Origin: JBKCUI01 sp052161605
Lineage (GTDB): Bacteria; Planctomycetota; Planctomycetia; Pirellulales; Pirellulaceae
Length of the DNA stretch: 64,000 bases
Assembly: GCA_052161605.1 (NCBI GenBank)
Contig: CP197409.1
Strand: one strand, 5' to 3'
The position numbers and the translations under genes were made by a program. The notes under the pieces were generated by a model that saw only the letters and a program-made list of their open reading frames with translations, did no database searches and was not told the origin of the DNA. Of this stretch, positions 8,279-19,000 are shown one piece after another. The stretch's first letter is position 1. Every line of letters starts with the position of its first letter.

Positions 8279-10735
8279 ATGGCCAGAAAAAAACGACGAC
8301 TTGTACGAACGATCGCAGCAAGACCGGGAGGGCACGCTCGCAGGATTAATCTGGCGACAGGAACCAGTGCCAACGCAGGCAGAGCGCGTTCGCGTCGTGG
8401 AATCATCTTGTTGATCGTGCTATTGGTTGTGGCTTCGATTTCTTTGGGAGCCCTAGCTTATTCTCGAAGCATGCTCATCGGGCATCAAGAGTCCGTGTTG
8501 TTGGGGGAATCGATCCAGGCACGTTATGCTGCCGACTCAGCCATGGATGCGGCTCGGTTGTTTTTAGCTGCGAGTCGGATCGAGCGAGACGAAGCTGGTG
8601 GGACCTACAATAACCCGAACACGTTTCAGGCGATTCCGGTGTTGCAAGGCAGGATGGAAGGAAACGTTTGCAATTATTCCGTTGTGGCACCGGAGCTGGA
8701 CGAGATGGGGCGTTTCGCGGGGCTTCGTTTTGGCATGATGAATGAGTCGGCCAAGTTAAACTTGAACGTGCTGCCGGTGATCGATAGTCAACTTTCGCTG
8801 GGGCAGATCGCTCAACAAGTCGCACCGGGAATGGCTTCTTTGGGATTGGGAGATGCTGCTGGGAGTGCTGATTTAGCGGGTGCCGCTGCTGGAATGATGG
8901 GGGGGGACGGTGCGGCACCGGCCGGGATCGCCAGAACCTTGCTCATGGCACTACCCGGCATGACGGAGGAAATCGCTGACGCTATTCTCGACTTCATAGA
9001 CGAAGACGACGAGCCGCGAGAGTTTGGCGCGGAGCGAGACTATTATTCCACACTTCCGACCCCCTACGCTCCGATCAACGGACCGTTGCAGTCGATCGAG
9101 CAACTTTTGTTGGTGCGTGGTGTTACAGCAGACTTGTTGTTCGGCTTTGACCAAAACCGAAATGGAGTATTGGATCCTGCTGAGGAGGCGGCAGCTGCCA
9201 GCATGGGGGTAATGATGGGAGGGCCGGATGACGGCATGACCATACCACCGCTCGGCTGGGCCGCGTATTTGACCGTTTACTCCAAGGAGAAGAATGTTCA
9301 GCAAACCGGTGATCCTCGGATCAACATCAATTCTCAGGACATCGCCACGTTGCAGCCTGAGCTCGAGACTGCGGTCGGTGCCGAAATCGCAACATTTATC
9401 TTGGCCTACCGCTATCTATCACAGCAACAAGGAGCCGGTGCAGGTGGCATGGGTGGCGGCGGCATGGGTGGCGGCGGCATGGGCGGCGGCGGCATGGGCG
9501 GCGGCGGCATGGGCGGCGGCGGCATGGGCGGCGGCGGCATGGGCGGCGGCGGTCCAGGAGGTGGTGGACGTCCCGGTGGTGGCGGCGGTACTGGCGGCGG
9601 AGGGCGTCCAGGTGGTGGCGGCGGTCCTGGCGGCGGAGGCGGTATGGGACCTGGAGGAGGGGGCCCTCCACTTGGCTTCTCAAACCCTGGTGTTTTCTTG
9701 GATTCAGCCCTAGTAGCGGCCATGCCTCTGTGGTTTTATCCGAATGGATTGTCGATGACTTCGTTTTTGCAGATTGGAGGCCAGCCGCCTGGTGGGGGTG
9801 CTGGGGGGCAGGCAGGAGGCGGATTTGGAGGCGGTCAGGGAGGAGGCCCTGGTGGTGGATTCGGAGGTGGTAGAGGAGGCGGCGGTCAAGGTGGCGGATT
9901 CGGCGGAGGCCAGCGCGGACCAGGACGTGGCGGCGATGGCGGTGGCCAGCGTGGCGCTGATGGCGGTGGCCAACGTGGCGGCGGTCCGGGTGGCGCGAAC
10001 CGAGGTGGTGAGGGGGGACCTGGTCAACCCGGTCGAGGTCGCGGCAATGGCGAAATGATGGCTGCTGGCGACCCTGCCATGATAGCCGCTGCGGCTGGGG
10101 GCGCACCGACTCGCAAGGTTAAGTGGACAGCCGACATGTTTGATCAGGTCGGAATCGATACGGAAAACCCACCATCTGGTACCGTTCGTCAAGTTTTAGA
10201 CCTAATCGGCGCAGAGTTCCCCGCGACGATCAACGGTGAACAGGTGACCATCACCTCACCGCTCGAGAACAATCCGATCGCCATGGCCCTGTATTTGCCC
10301 ATGATTATGGACAAACTTACGGCTGTGACCGCGACGGTGATGCCTGGTCGAATTAATATAAATGAGGCACCTCGCGAGATCCTCGCCGGGCTGCCAGGAA
10401 TGTCAGAGGAAATCCTGGATGCTCTCGTCGAAGCGAGGGGGCAGTTTGCAGATAACGAAAATCGAAAATTTGAGACTTGGCCCATGGTCCAAGGGATTAT
10501 TTCCTTGGAGCAAATGAAAATCATCGCACCGCTTGTTACGGCGGGAGGGGATTGCATGCGGGTTCAGTGTGTCGGGTATTTCGAGCAATCGGCAGGCTTT
10601 TCCCGATTAGAAGCGGTCATCGACGCATCCGGAGCATTGCCGGTCGTGGTGATGTACCGCAAACTGGATCATCTGGGGCGAGGGTTTAGCCAGGCGACGC
10701 TCGGTCAACGGGCGATGCTCGGGGTAGTACAGTAG
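8279..10735 (+). CDS. Minor pseudopilin GspK-like with very large Gly-rich inserts
   Basis: 818 residues from ATG 8279 (a TTG at 8207 would add 24). The N-terminus has a basic leader and a prepilin-like helix RRGIILLIVLLVVASISLGALAY lacking Glu+5, as is normal for GspK. Helix-hairpin-helix-like GspK segments follow (LPGMTEEIADAILDFIDEDDEP; NINEAPREILAGLPGMSEEILDALVEAR). Ordinary GspK is roughly 300-350 residues. The excess comes from Gly-rich stretches, including seven tandem 15-bp units (9446-9550) and a longer GGG/Q/R/F-rich region (about 9570-10070). It ends the pseudopilin run and would cap the pseudopilus tip. Confidence 0.8.
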   Translation: MARKKRRLVRTIAARPGGHARRINLATGTSANAGRARSRRGIILLIVLLVVASISLGALAYSRSMLIGHQESVLLGESIQARYAADSAMDAARLFLAASRIERDEAGGTYNNPNTFQAIPVLQGRMEGNVCNYSVVAPELDEMGRFAGLRFGMMNESAKLNLNVLPVIDSQLSLGQIAQQVAPGMASLGLGDAAGSADLAGAAAGMMGGDGAAPAGIARTLLMALPGMTEEIADAILDFIDEDDEPREFGAERDYYSTLPTPYAPINGPLQSIEQLLLVRGVTADLLFGFDQNRNGVLDPAEEAAAASMGVMMGGPDDGMTIPPLGWAAYLTVYSKEKNVQQTGDPRININSQDIATLQPELETAVGAEIATFILAYRYLSQQQGAGAGGMGGGGMGGGGMGGGGMGGGGMGGGGMGGGGMGGGGPGGGGRPGGGGGTGGGGRPGGGGGPGGGGGMGPGGGGPPLGFSNPGVFLDSALVAAMPLWFYPNGLSMTSFLQIGGQPPGGGAGGQAGGGFGGGQGGGPGGGFGGGRGGGGQGGGFGGGQRGPGRGGDGGGQRGADGGGQRGGGPGGANRGGEGGPGQPGRGRGNGEMMAAGDPAMIAAAAGGAPTRKVKWTADMFDQVGIDTENPPSGTVRQVLDLIGAEFPATINGEQVTITSPLENNPIAMALYLPMIMDKLTAVTATVMPGRININEAPREILAGLPGMSEEILDALVEARGQFADNENRKFETWPMVQGIISLEQMKIIAPLVTAGGDCMRVQCVGYFEQSAGFSRLEAVIDASGALPVVVMYRKLDHLGRGFSQATLGQRAMLGVVQ
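9446..9550 (+). repeat. Seven tandem copies of a 15-bp unit inside the gspK-like gene
   Basis: The unit is GGCATGGGCGGCGGC, seven copies end to end; the first two differ by one base (GGGTGG for GGGCGG). It encodes repeated GMGGG. Being a multiple of three, copy number can change without shifting the frame. The near-identity of copies 3 to 7 suggests recent slippage or expansion. Confidence 0.9.
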
Positions 10736-10805
10736 GCCGAAATAGCCAATTCATTCATGTTTTACAGCTAGATTTTTTGATTCCAAACAGACACGAATCC
10801 GTTCC

Positions 10806-12452
10806 ATGTCAAAAACCATAAGTATAGATTGCGATCCCAAAGAAGTCAGGCTGGCCATCGGCTCCAGTGGTCTGACCGGGGTCTCGATCGAGCATCTGCT
10901 TCGTGCACCGCTCGATCTACAGCCCACCGAGGACTATCTCGACAGTCCGAAAACGATCGCCGCGATTCAGATGTTGCTCAAGAAGGCTGGCATCAAGGGC
11001 GGAAACGCTGTGGTATGCATCGGTCGTAGCAGTATTGAGCTTCGGTCCTTGCAGCTCCCGTCGGCAGACAAGAACGAGTTGCCAGACATGGTTCGTTTCG
11101 CTGCTCAGCGGCACTTTGCGAACGTCGGTGACAACTGGCCCATCGATTTCATCGTTTTGAAGACCGGAGAGGGCACCTCCGAAATCTTGGCTGCTTCGAT
11201 GAACCCGAATCGCATCGATCGCATCAGCCACCTGATGGATACGTGCGGACTCAAGCTGAATCAACTTGTACTGCGTCCCATGCTGGCTTGTTCGGTTGCC
11301 ATTGCGAAGAAGCCTGAACTAGCCACTGCACCGACCTTGTTCGTCGACTTTGTCAACGACGAGATCGACATGGCCATCACCGAGGGCAAGCATGTGGTGT
11401 TCATGCGAACGATTCGGACCAATTCCGAGCAAGACGAAGCCAGCAAGATTCGCGTGCTAGCCGGTGAAATCAAGCGAACCTTGCTTGCCGCAGCCTCGCA
11501 ACAGTCGCAATTGAATGTCGAGCGGGTCATGCTCTGGGGCTCTCCAGAAAGTGTAGCTAGCCTGTGCACCGCTCTATCTGGCACTTTGAATATGCCAGTG
11601 GAAGGTCTCGATCCGTTCGATTTGATCGAAGTCTCCGCGAAAGCAAAACAAGAAGTCGGCGAGGACAAGAGCCGATACGCGGCGGTCGTTGGAGGCATGT
11701 TGGCCCCCAGCTTGACCAACAATCTGATCGACTTTCACAATCCTCGAAAGCGTGAGGAAAAACAGACCCCCATTCGACAAATTGCTCTCGCGGCGACTGC
11801 TGCTACGGTTCTCATTGGGGGAGGGATTTACTGGTATATGTCCGCGCACTCGGCTCTTGATTCGGAGATCCAAGAGCTTTCCGCCAAGATTGATGCCAAC
11901 AAAGGGTCTTTGGAAATAGCCAAGAAAAATACTGATCAATGGAAGAAGCTGGAAAAGTTTCTATCCGGAACCTACTCCGTCTTGGAGCAACTCGAATATG
12001 TTTCGGAAAAATCGCTTCCACCTGAAAAGATGATTTTCCGTGGAACATCTTTCAGTCTCGTGGGTTCCAGAAATGAATTCGAGGGAGTTGTCGCCACGAA
12101 CTACATCATCCCCGATCAAATCTACAAAACGGAAGCAGAGAACCGCTTACGAGGCTCTGATCGAGTCGTTATCGGAGGCGGAGTGATTCCGAATCCGGAT
12201 AAGAATAGCCCGTACAAATGGGCTTCGAATTTGTCCATGAGGTTGGAGCCCCGCAAAGTCGAAGACATACGTAAATGGAAAGATGTCGCCTTAATCACAA
12301 CGGAAAAATCCGATCCGAGTCAATCGGAACAATCATCAGCAGATACGAAGTCTGGTGACGTTAAAGCTAACGATGACGCGACTGAAGCCGATGACTCGAA
12401 CGAGGAAACCTCGAACACAGGAACGACAGACAATCAGGAGATCGCATCATGA
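10806..12452 (+). CDS. PilM/GspL-like actin-fold protein fused to a PilN-like membrane domain
   Basis: 548 residues. Residues 1-320 look like the PilM/GspL cytoplasmic actin-like domain (opening SKTISIDCDPKEVRLAIG; central LFVDFVNDEIDMAI; VGGMLAPSL before the linker). LIDFHNP near 315 is the usual PilM-to-PilN transition. One membrane helix follows (about 330-350, IALAATAATVLIGGGIYWYM), then a coiled-coil region and a PilN-like periplasmic ferredoxin-type domain, ending in an acidic Ser/Thr/Asp-rich tail. It would anchor GspE to the inner membrane. Its stop overlaps the next gene by ATGA. It begins 70 bp after gspK, which fits the same operon. Confidence 0.75.
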   Translation: MSKTISIDCDPKEVRLAIGSSGLTGVSIEHLLRAPLDLQPTEDYLDSPKTIAAIQMLLKKAGIKGGNAVVCIGRSSIELRSLQLPSADKNELPDMVRFAAQRHFANVGDNWPIDFIVLKTGEGTSEILAASMNPNRIDRISHLMDTCGLKLNQLVLRPMLACSVAIAKKPELATAPTLFVDFVNDEIDMAITEGKHVVFMRTIRTNSEQDEASKIRVLAGEIKRTLLAAASQQSQLNVERVMLWGSPESVASLCTALSGTLNMPVEGLDPFDLIEVSAKAKQEVGEDKSRYAAVVGGMLAPSLTNNLIDFHNPRKREEKQTPIRQIALAATAATVLIGGGIYWYMSAHSALDSEIQELSAKIDANKGSLEIAKKNTDQWKKLEKFLSGTYSVLEQLEYVSEKSLPPEKMIFRGTSFSLVGSRNEFEGVVATNYIIPDQIYKTEAENRLRGSDRVVIGGGVIPNPDKNSPYKWASNLSMRLEPRKVEDIRKWKDVALITTEKSDPSQSEQSSADTKSGDVKANDDATEADDSNEETSNTGTTDNQEIAS

Positions 12453-13642
12453 GCATGAGCAGTCGCGAAAAGGTTTTGGCTGGTGCGGTCGGTGTCGCTT
12501 GCAGCTTGTTCGGTGGCCAGATGGTATGGTCCTACATTCAAAGTGGGTTTGATGCCAAGGAGCGGGATGTCTCATCACTCCAATCCAAGCTCCAAGCTCA
12601 GGAGCTGGAAATCCTGGAGGGTACGCTTTCTACCCAACGGCTCAACAAAGCCTTGCCCCGATCCATCTCCAAAAAAGTCGAATACGCACAAGCTGACTAT
12701 ATGTCCTGGCTAATCGAGACGGCGGACTCAGTGGGGTTGCGTGATCCCAAGCCAAAGCCAATGGGTACCAACGTCGAGAGAGATGGATTCTCTACGTTTA
12801 AGTTCTCTATGGTTGCAGAGGGAACACTTCGCGAGGCAACTCAATTGCTTCATGAGTTCGAAACCAAACCCTATTTGCACCGCATTACTCGCCTGGATTT
12901 GCAACCCAAAAACGATCCCAAACAAGCTGGGAACCTCCAGATCAGCATGGACTGTGAGGTGCTTTCATTGCCAACATCGAAAGATAAACAGTCTGCACCC
13001 AAGCCTGATCCAGAACTGCTCGCCAAATCTATTCAGGACTTCGAAAAGACGATTTATACCCGCAACCTGTTCGAGCCAAAGAACAATCCACCTCAATTGC
13101 GATCCACCAAAACCATTGATGCGGTGGTAAACACTCCGATTAATTACACGATCGAAGCGTCAGACCCCGATCCTAACCAAAAACTAACTTTTGCTCTCGA
13201 TGGAAGCGTTCCTGACGGACTCAAGTTGGACGAAAAGACCGGCCGAATCACCTGGACGGGGCGCAAAACAGGCAAGCAATCGTTCACGGTGATCGCCATG
13301 GATTCCGGGTTGCCGAGCAAAACCGCCAAGCAATTAATCACGATCGATGTAAAGGATCCACCCACACCGCCACCCGCTCCCATACAGTTCGACGTGGCAT
13401 CTCAAGCGAAGCTGAGCGGCCTACTGGCTGGTCGTGGAGGTTCAGAAGCGTGGGTTTTCTCCCGAGTAGAGGGAAAAACGTTGAAGCTTCGAGAGGGGGA
13501 CGAACTCAAACTCGGTGGAGTTCAGGGTAAGGTAATTAAGATTGGAGCCAGCTATATGGAGATAGAAACCGACGGACGACGCTGGACTGTCGGCCCCGAG
13601 GAGACGATTGCCGACGCTTTCAAACGAGGCGAGGTCGATTAA
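12449..13642 (+). CDS. PilO/GspM-like protein with an Ig-like insert and a PilP/GspC-like C-terminal domain
   Basis: 397 residues. A short cytoplasmic start and one membrane helix (about 8-25) lead into a PilO-like coiled coil and periplasmic domain (about 30-175). Residues about 215-310 match the putative-Ig/cadherin-like (He_PIG) pattern: INYTIEASDPDPNQKLTF, GLKLDEKTGRITW, FTVIAMDSG. A Pro-rich linker (PPTPPPAP) precedes a C-terminal domain with the GspC-HR/PilP look (KTLKLREGDELKLGGVQGKVIKIG). It would complete the M-N-O-P alignment complex with the previous gene. The domain calls are from pattern and order, not a profile search. Confidence 0.65.
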   Translation: MSMSSREKVLAGAVGVACSLFGGQMVWSYIQSGFDAKERDVSSLQSKLQAQELEILEGTLSTQRLNKALPRSISKKVEYAQADYMSWLIETADSVGLRDPKPKPMGTNVERDGFSTFKFSMVAEGTLREATQLLHEFETKPYLHRITRLDLQPKNDPKQAGNLQISMDCEVLSLPTSKDKQSAPKPDPELLAKSIQDFEKTIYTRNLFEPKNNPPQLRSTKTIDAVVNTPINYTIEASDPDPNQKLTFALDGSVPDGLKLDEKTGRITWTGRKTGKQSFTVIAMDSGLPSKTAKQLITIDVKDPPTPPPAPIQFDVASQAKLSGLLAGRGGSEAWVFSRVEGKTLKLREGDELKLGGVQGKVIKIGASYMEIETDGRRWTVGPEETIADAFKRGEVD

Positions 13643-13830
13643 TTTCTCGAGAAGCAGAATTCCAGCACAAAAGCTCGATCAGATAGAATATCACGATCGA
13701 CAATTTTCGGCGTTTCATTCAAAAGGCTCGGCCTCTATAATTTGAGCGAGTGGTACACTCTAGCTTATGGCGAGAAACAAGCCCGACAGCTAGCATTCGA
13801 TCCCTCGACTAGTCGACAACCTGAACAACC

Positions 13831-14799
13831 GTGCCGATCCTAACCTCATCCCCGAAGCTCGAGATATCTACCTCGCCCGGTATCGAGCAAGCGGCCTTGG
13901 TAGTGGAGTCTATACACAAGCGATTCGGAGACAATCACGCTCTTCGCGGAATGAGCTTTTCCGTAGGAACCGGGGAGCGACTAGCGCTTCTGGGCCCGAA
14001 TGGGGCTGGAAAAACCACGCTTATCAGGACATTGAGCGGTCGTAGTCGACCTGACTCAGGCAAGGTTCTGTTGTTCGGCAAGTCGATTCGAGAGCCGAAC
14101 GTTTTGCAGGAACTGGGCGTCGTTCCTCAAGAGTTAGCGATTTATCTAGATCTAACCGCTCGACAGAATTTGGAATGTTTTGGCCAATTGCATGGGTTGC
14201 GAGGCAAGCATCTGAAGGAGCGAGTGAACTGGGCTCTAGAGTGGATTGGCTTGGCGGACCGAGCCAACGAATTGGTTAAGAATTTCTCCGGTGGCATGAA
14301 GCGTCGCGTCAACATCGCATGCGGGGTACTGCACAAGCCGCGAATCCTATTGCTCGATGAACCGACGGTAGGCGTTGATCCCCAAAGCCGACAGCGTATC
14401 TTCGACATGCTCGATGAGCTACACGCTTTGGGAACGAGCATCGTACTCACCACCCACCATCTCGACGAAGCCGAATCCCGCTGCGATAGGATTGTAATCG
14501 TTGACCACGGGCAAGTCGTCGCGGACGGATCGCTGGAAGAATTGATGGAACAAACAGTGGGATCCAAGAGGCAGATCTTTCTTGAGATCGAAGGAGTTCT
14601 GGTCGTCTCTCCGCCTGGTTTGCGATGGGACTCTAAGAATAATCGCTTTGTCATCACGGTCGATAACATTGCCGAGGAGCTACCCAACGTGCTCACTCGC
14701 ATTCAGAGGAGCGGGGGAACCGTCAAAGATCTGCAGGTACACCAACCCAACCTGCATGATGTGTTCCTGCATTTGACGGGCAAGGAGCTGCGCGAGTGA
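13831..14799 (+). CDS. ABC transporter ATP-binding protein (ABC-2 exporter type)
   Basis: 322 residues from GTG 13831. The nucleotide-binding domain is complete: Walker A GPNGAGKTT (about 59-67), Q-loop VVPQELAIY, signature NFSGGMKRRV (about 152-161), Walker B ILLLDEPTVGVDPQSR, and H-loop LTTHHLDEAESRC. The last 80 residues form the accessory domain usual in DrrA/CcmA-like ATPases that pair with ABC-2 permeases. The substrate is unknown; drug, lipid or polysaccharide precursors are all possible. It overlaps the permease gene by GTGA. Confidence 0.9.
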   Translation: MPILTSSPKLEISTSPGIEQAALVVESIHKRFGDNHALRGMSFSVGTGERLALLGPNGAGKTTLIRTLSGRSRPDSGKVLLFGKSIREPNVLQELGVVPQELAIYLDLTARQNLECFGQLHGLRGKHLKERVNWALEWIGLADRANELVKNFSGGMKRRVNIACGVLHKPRILLLDEPTVGVDPQSRQRIFDMLDELHALGTSIVLTTHHLDEAESRCDRIVIVDHGQVVADGSLEELMEQTVGSKRQIFLEIEGVLVVSPPGLRWDSKNNRFVITVDNIAEELPNVLTRIQRSGGTVKDLQVHQPNLHDVFLHLTGKELRE

Positions 14800-16049
14800 T
14801 TGCGACTATTATTCAAACGAGTTGGAGGCGACTCAGAAACAATCGCTCTGAGCTGTTCCTCACTTTCATCGTACCGATCGTTTTTTTCAGCATATTCGCC
14901 GTGATATTTGGTTCGAGAGATTCCTCGTCCTCCACTCCGAAAATCAAGATCGCGATTTGCAACGAATCCGACACCAAGCTTGCTAGCCGATCTGTGGAGC
15001 TGCTATCAGAACAGGGCTCGCTGCGAATCACCAACAGCCAGAACGAAGACAAGTCCTGGGTGTTGCTCAAGCGAGAGACAGGTGCCGATCTCGTCCGACG
15101 GGGTATGGTGTCCGCTGCGGTGGTATTTTCACCCGATCAAGACGGCGTGCAGCCCAAGATCGAGGTTTTGACCGACTCGTTTGACCAAGTCTCCTCACAA
15201 GTGTTGACCGCTGTCGTTCAGCGGGTGGTGTATTTGGCTCAAGCCGACGTGGTGGCAAAGGAAGCAAGCCAACGGGGAGCAGTCGTACGTTTGAGTGACG
15301 CGGATCCGGGGATCCCTACTCAATCCACTGTGGTCGCACCTGCTTCGTTCACCAATTCGATTAGTGCAAACAAACCTGCTGTGGCCCCCGACAAGCCAGC
15401 CATGCCTGAAATTCTGGCAGTCGATCTGATGGGTGGGAAAAAAACGAATCCCGTAATAGCCATGTATGCAGCTGGCATTGCAGTCATGTTTCTCCTCTTT
15501 TCCGCGACAACTGCCAGCGGCTCCCTTCTTGAAGAGTTAGAGAATTCAACCCTAGATCGACTATTAAGCAGCCGACTGACGATGGACCAATTGCTTCTGG
15601 GCAAATGGTCTTACCTGACCATTATTGGTGTTCTGCAGATGATTCTTATGTTTAGCTGGGGGGCTCTCGTCTTCAAAATCGATCTCGCCCGCCATTGGGC
15701 TGGATTCGCAGCGATGTCTGTTGTCACCGCCGGTGCATCGTCTAGTTTCGCATTGCTGCTTGCCTCTCTCTGCAAGTCCCGAACGCAATTAGGCTGGGTC
15801 TCCACCATAGTCATTCTTAGCATGAGCGCGCTGGGGGGAAGTATGGTGCCCCGTTACTTGATGAGTGAAACCATTCAAAAGGCAGGTCTCTGGACTTTCA
15901 ACGCATGGGCGCTCGAAGGGTTCAACAAAGTCTTTTGGCGTGAGCTCGCGATTGATCAGATTGGAACGGAACTTGCGGTTCTGACGGCTTCAGGGGCGGT
16001 ATTTATCGTTCTTGCGAGAGCCTTTGCGATTCGTTGGGAGAGAGCATGA
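14796..16049 (+). CDS. ABC-2 type transporter permease
   Basis: 417 residues from GTG 14796, overlapping the ATPase stop. The topology is typical of ABC-2 exporters with a large external loop: one N-terminal helix (FLTFIVPIVFFSIFAVIFG), about 190 extracytoplasmic residues, then five hydrophobic segments in the C-terminal half (from IAMYAAGIAVMFLLFSATTAS to AVLTASGAVFIVLARAFAI). The amphipathic EELENSTLDRLLSSRLT segment is the conserved coupling region. It pairs with the upstream ATPase. Its stop overlaps the hrpA start by ATGA. Confidence 0.88.
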   Translation: MIATIIQTSWRRLRNNRSELFLTFIVPIVFFSIFAVIFGSRDSSSSTPKIKIAICNESDTKLASRSVELLSEQGSLRITNSQNEDKSWVLLKRETGADLVRRGMVSAAVVFSPDQDGVQPKIEVLTDSFDQVSSQVLTAVVQRVVYLAQADVVAKEASQRGAVVRLSDADPGIPTQSTVVAPASFTNSISANKPAVAPDKPAMPEILAVDLMGGKKTNPVIAMYAAGIAVMFLLFSATTASGSLLEELENSTLDRLLSSRLTMDQLLLGKWSYLTIIGVLQMILMFSWGALVFKIDLARHWAGFAAMSVVTAGASSSFALLLASLCKSRTQLGWVSTIVILSMSALGGSMVPRYLMSETIQKAGLWTFNAWALEGFNKVFWRELAIDQIGTELAVLTASGAVFIVLARAFAIRWERA

Positions 16050-19000
16050 GCTCGCAGAATTCGGATCTGCCAACCACCGAACGATTGTTAGATCTAGATG
16101 CTACAAAACTCCTGAGACGCCATTACTTTCGTCTCAAACATCAGCGGGCCAAGATAGCAAGCTTGCCCAGCGGACAGCGAAAAGCTGCCGATATCGAGCG
16201 ATGGAATCATGCACTCGTCCAATCGCAGACGCTTTTCGAAGACCGCCAGAGAAAATCGGTAAACCTGAGCTACGATCCTGAGCTCCCAATTACCAACTAT
16301 CGCGATCAAATCATCGATTTGGTTCAAAATCGTCAGGTCATTGTTCTATGCGGCGAGACGGGGTCAGGAAAAAGCACCCAATTGCCCAAGCTTTGTATTG
16401 AAGCTGGCTTCGGAAAATACGGCTGGATCGGTCATACCCAGCCACGCCGACTTGCAGCCCGATCTGTCGCGACGCGGATCGCGGAAGAGTTGGACTCGAA
16501 CCTCGGTGATGCTGTTGGTTATAAGGTTCGCTTCAACGATCAGACCAAGCCGGAATCTCTTGTTAAGTTGATGACGGATGGGGTGTTGCTGGCTGAGATC
16601 CAGCGAGATCGTTTTCTCGATGCGTACGATTTGGTGATCGTCGATGAAGCTCACGAGCGATCGCTCAACATTGATTTGTTGATGGCCTATCTGCACAACA
16701 TTTTGCCCAAACGGCCCGATTTGCGGATCGTCATTACCAGTGCTACGATCGATGCGGAGAGATTCTCGGAGCATTTTGTTGATGCCATCGGTCCGGCCCC
16801 CATCATCCAAGTGGAAGGACGCAGTTATCCAGTCGAGATTCGCTACCGAGGAGCACTAGGGTATCAAGAGGCCAATAGAAACTCCGAAAACGACTACGAC
16901 GCGTCTCTAATGGATCGTTTTTGCGATGCCGTGGACGAGTTGTTCTCGGAGGGGCGTGGGGACATTTTAGCGTTCTTCCCATCGGAGCGTGACATCCGCG
17001 ACGCTGCTAAGCATTTGAGAGGGCATCTCACGCGAGTTGGTCGAGTCAGCGATGTGGAGGTCTTGCCACTCTATGCTCGACTTACCGAAGCCGAGCAGCA
17101 GAGAGTCTTCAAGCCTCACTCCAAGACTCGCATCGTCCTAGCCACCAATGTCGCAGAGAGTTCGCTTACCGTCCCCGGCATTCGGTACGTCATCGATTCA
17201 GGCACGGCACGTGTCTCGCGATTCGCTGCCAAGAGCAAAGTTCAGCGACTGCCCATCGAACCCATCCCGCAAGCCTCGGCCAACCAGCGTTCAGGGCGTT
17301 GTGGTCGATTAGGTCCGGGCATTGCGATTCGACTCTATGATGAACAAGATTTCCTATCACGACCGCAATTTGCGACCCCCGAGATACGCCGGAGCGATCT
17401 AGCCTCAACGATCATTCATACCAAATCGCTTGGTATTAGCGACTTCGAATCGCTGCCTTGGCTCGATCCCCCCAGATCGGAAGCCGTTCGCGAAGGCATG
17501 AACGTGTTGATCGAGATCGGTGCCATCGACCACAACGAACGCTTAACGGAAATCGGTCGCAAAATCGCACGTTGGCCGGTCGATCCACGGGTCGGTCGTA
17601 TGATAATCGAGTCGGAGACAAACGGCTGCTTGAACGAAATGTTGATCGTCGCCGCCGCATTGGAGTCACAAGATCCACGCGTGCGGCCACCGGAGAAAGC
17701 TGCTGCCGCTGATGAAGCGCACAGCAAGTTCCGGGATCCGAACAGCGATTTTCTTTCGTTTTTGCGGATATGGGATTTCTATCACAAACTCCGAGAGGAT
17801 CTCAGTCGTTCTCGCTTGCAAAAGGCTCTACAAGATAACTTCTTGTCGGTGATTCGAATGCGAGAGTGGGCTGATGTGCATCGCCAGTTGCTCGAGAGCT
17901 GTAAAGAATCAAAGGCTCGCTTTGAGCCTCGCATGATTAAGCTTTTACCGTTAGATGCGCCCACCGCAATTCCGCAGAGCCATCAGGAAGCGGTCAAGCT
18001 TCGCCGTGACCAACACAAAGTAGTACAAGGGAGTGTAGCAAGTCCTGATTATCCCGATCGCAATCAACTCGCTAAACCATCGCAGATTGTCGGTTATGAT
18101 CGACTACATCTTTCCATACTGTCGGGGCTTTTGTCGGGCATCGCCATGATGGATGAGCCGGGCAAGTACCGAGCCGCACAGAACTTGGAGGTCGTGCTTT
18201 GGCCAGGATCCGGGGTAAAACAGAGCAAGCCGAAATGGATTGTGGCTGCCGAAAGGGTAGAAACGACGCAGCGTTACGTTCGCACAGTCGCCCACATCGA
18301 GCCAGAGTGGGTTGAACGCTTGGCTGGTCATTTGATCAAATACTCTTACGACGAAGCCCACTTTAGTCGCAAGCAAGGCCGAGCGATGGTCATGCGACGC
18401 GGCAGCTTGTTCGGGTTGCCGGTCTCGCCACGGACATCGGTTCCGCTGCCTCCACTCAACCCTGGCTTGGCCCGTACGCTTTTGATCGAGCACGGATTGG
18501 CTCAGGAAGAGTTGAGTTCGCGAGCTAAATTCTGGGAGCACAATTGCCGACTCATGGAAGAAGTGCGAGCCCTGGCCGACAAAACACGTCGTCGCGATTT
18601 GATCATCGATCCGCAGTTGCTCGTGGACTTGTATGAGAATCGTATTCCCTCTTTTGTGGTCGACCGAGCTACATTGGAGAAGTGGGATCGCGAGCTAGCT
18701 CAAAGCGAAAAAGGCAAGGCGGGGCAGGAGCCAGCCAAGTCCCCGTTCTTGACCTGGGATGATATCGTGTTGCCTGTTGACCACAACGAGATCGATGAGC
18801 TCTTTCCCGAACAAGTGTCGTTGGGAGTCACGCAGTTACCCCTCAAGTATCGATACGAGCCAGGGCATGAGTCTGACGGTGTTAGCGTCACAGTGCCAGA
18901 GTCAGTGGTCCATCAGATCCACACAGAACGCTTGGAGTGGCTGGTTCCTGGGCTTATCGAAGATAAGCTTACTTACCTCATCAAATCCTTACCAAAGCGG

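Noticed and set aside
9446..9550. CRISPR-like tandem array
   Set aside because: Units are 15 bp, contiguous and without spacers; it is a coding minisatellite.
9396..10106. His/Arg-rich and Pro-rich frames opposite or out of frame with the Gly-rich repeat
   Set aside because: They are low-complexity translations of the repeat in other frames, with no start signals.
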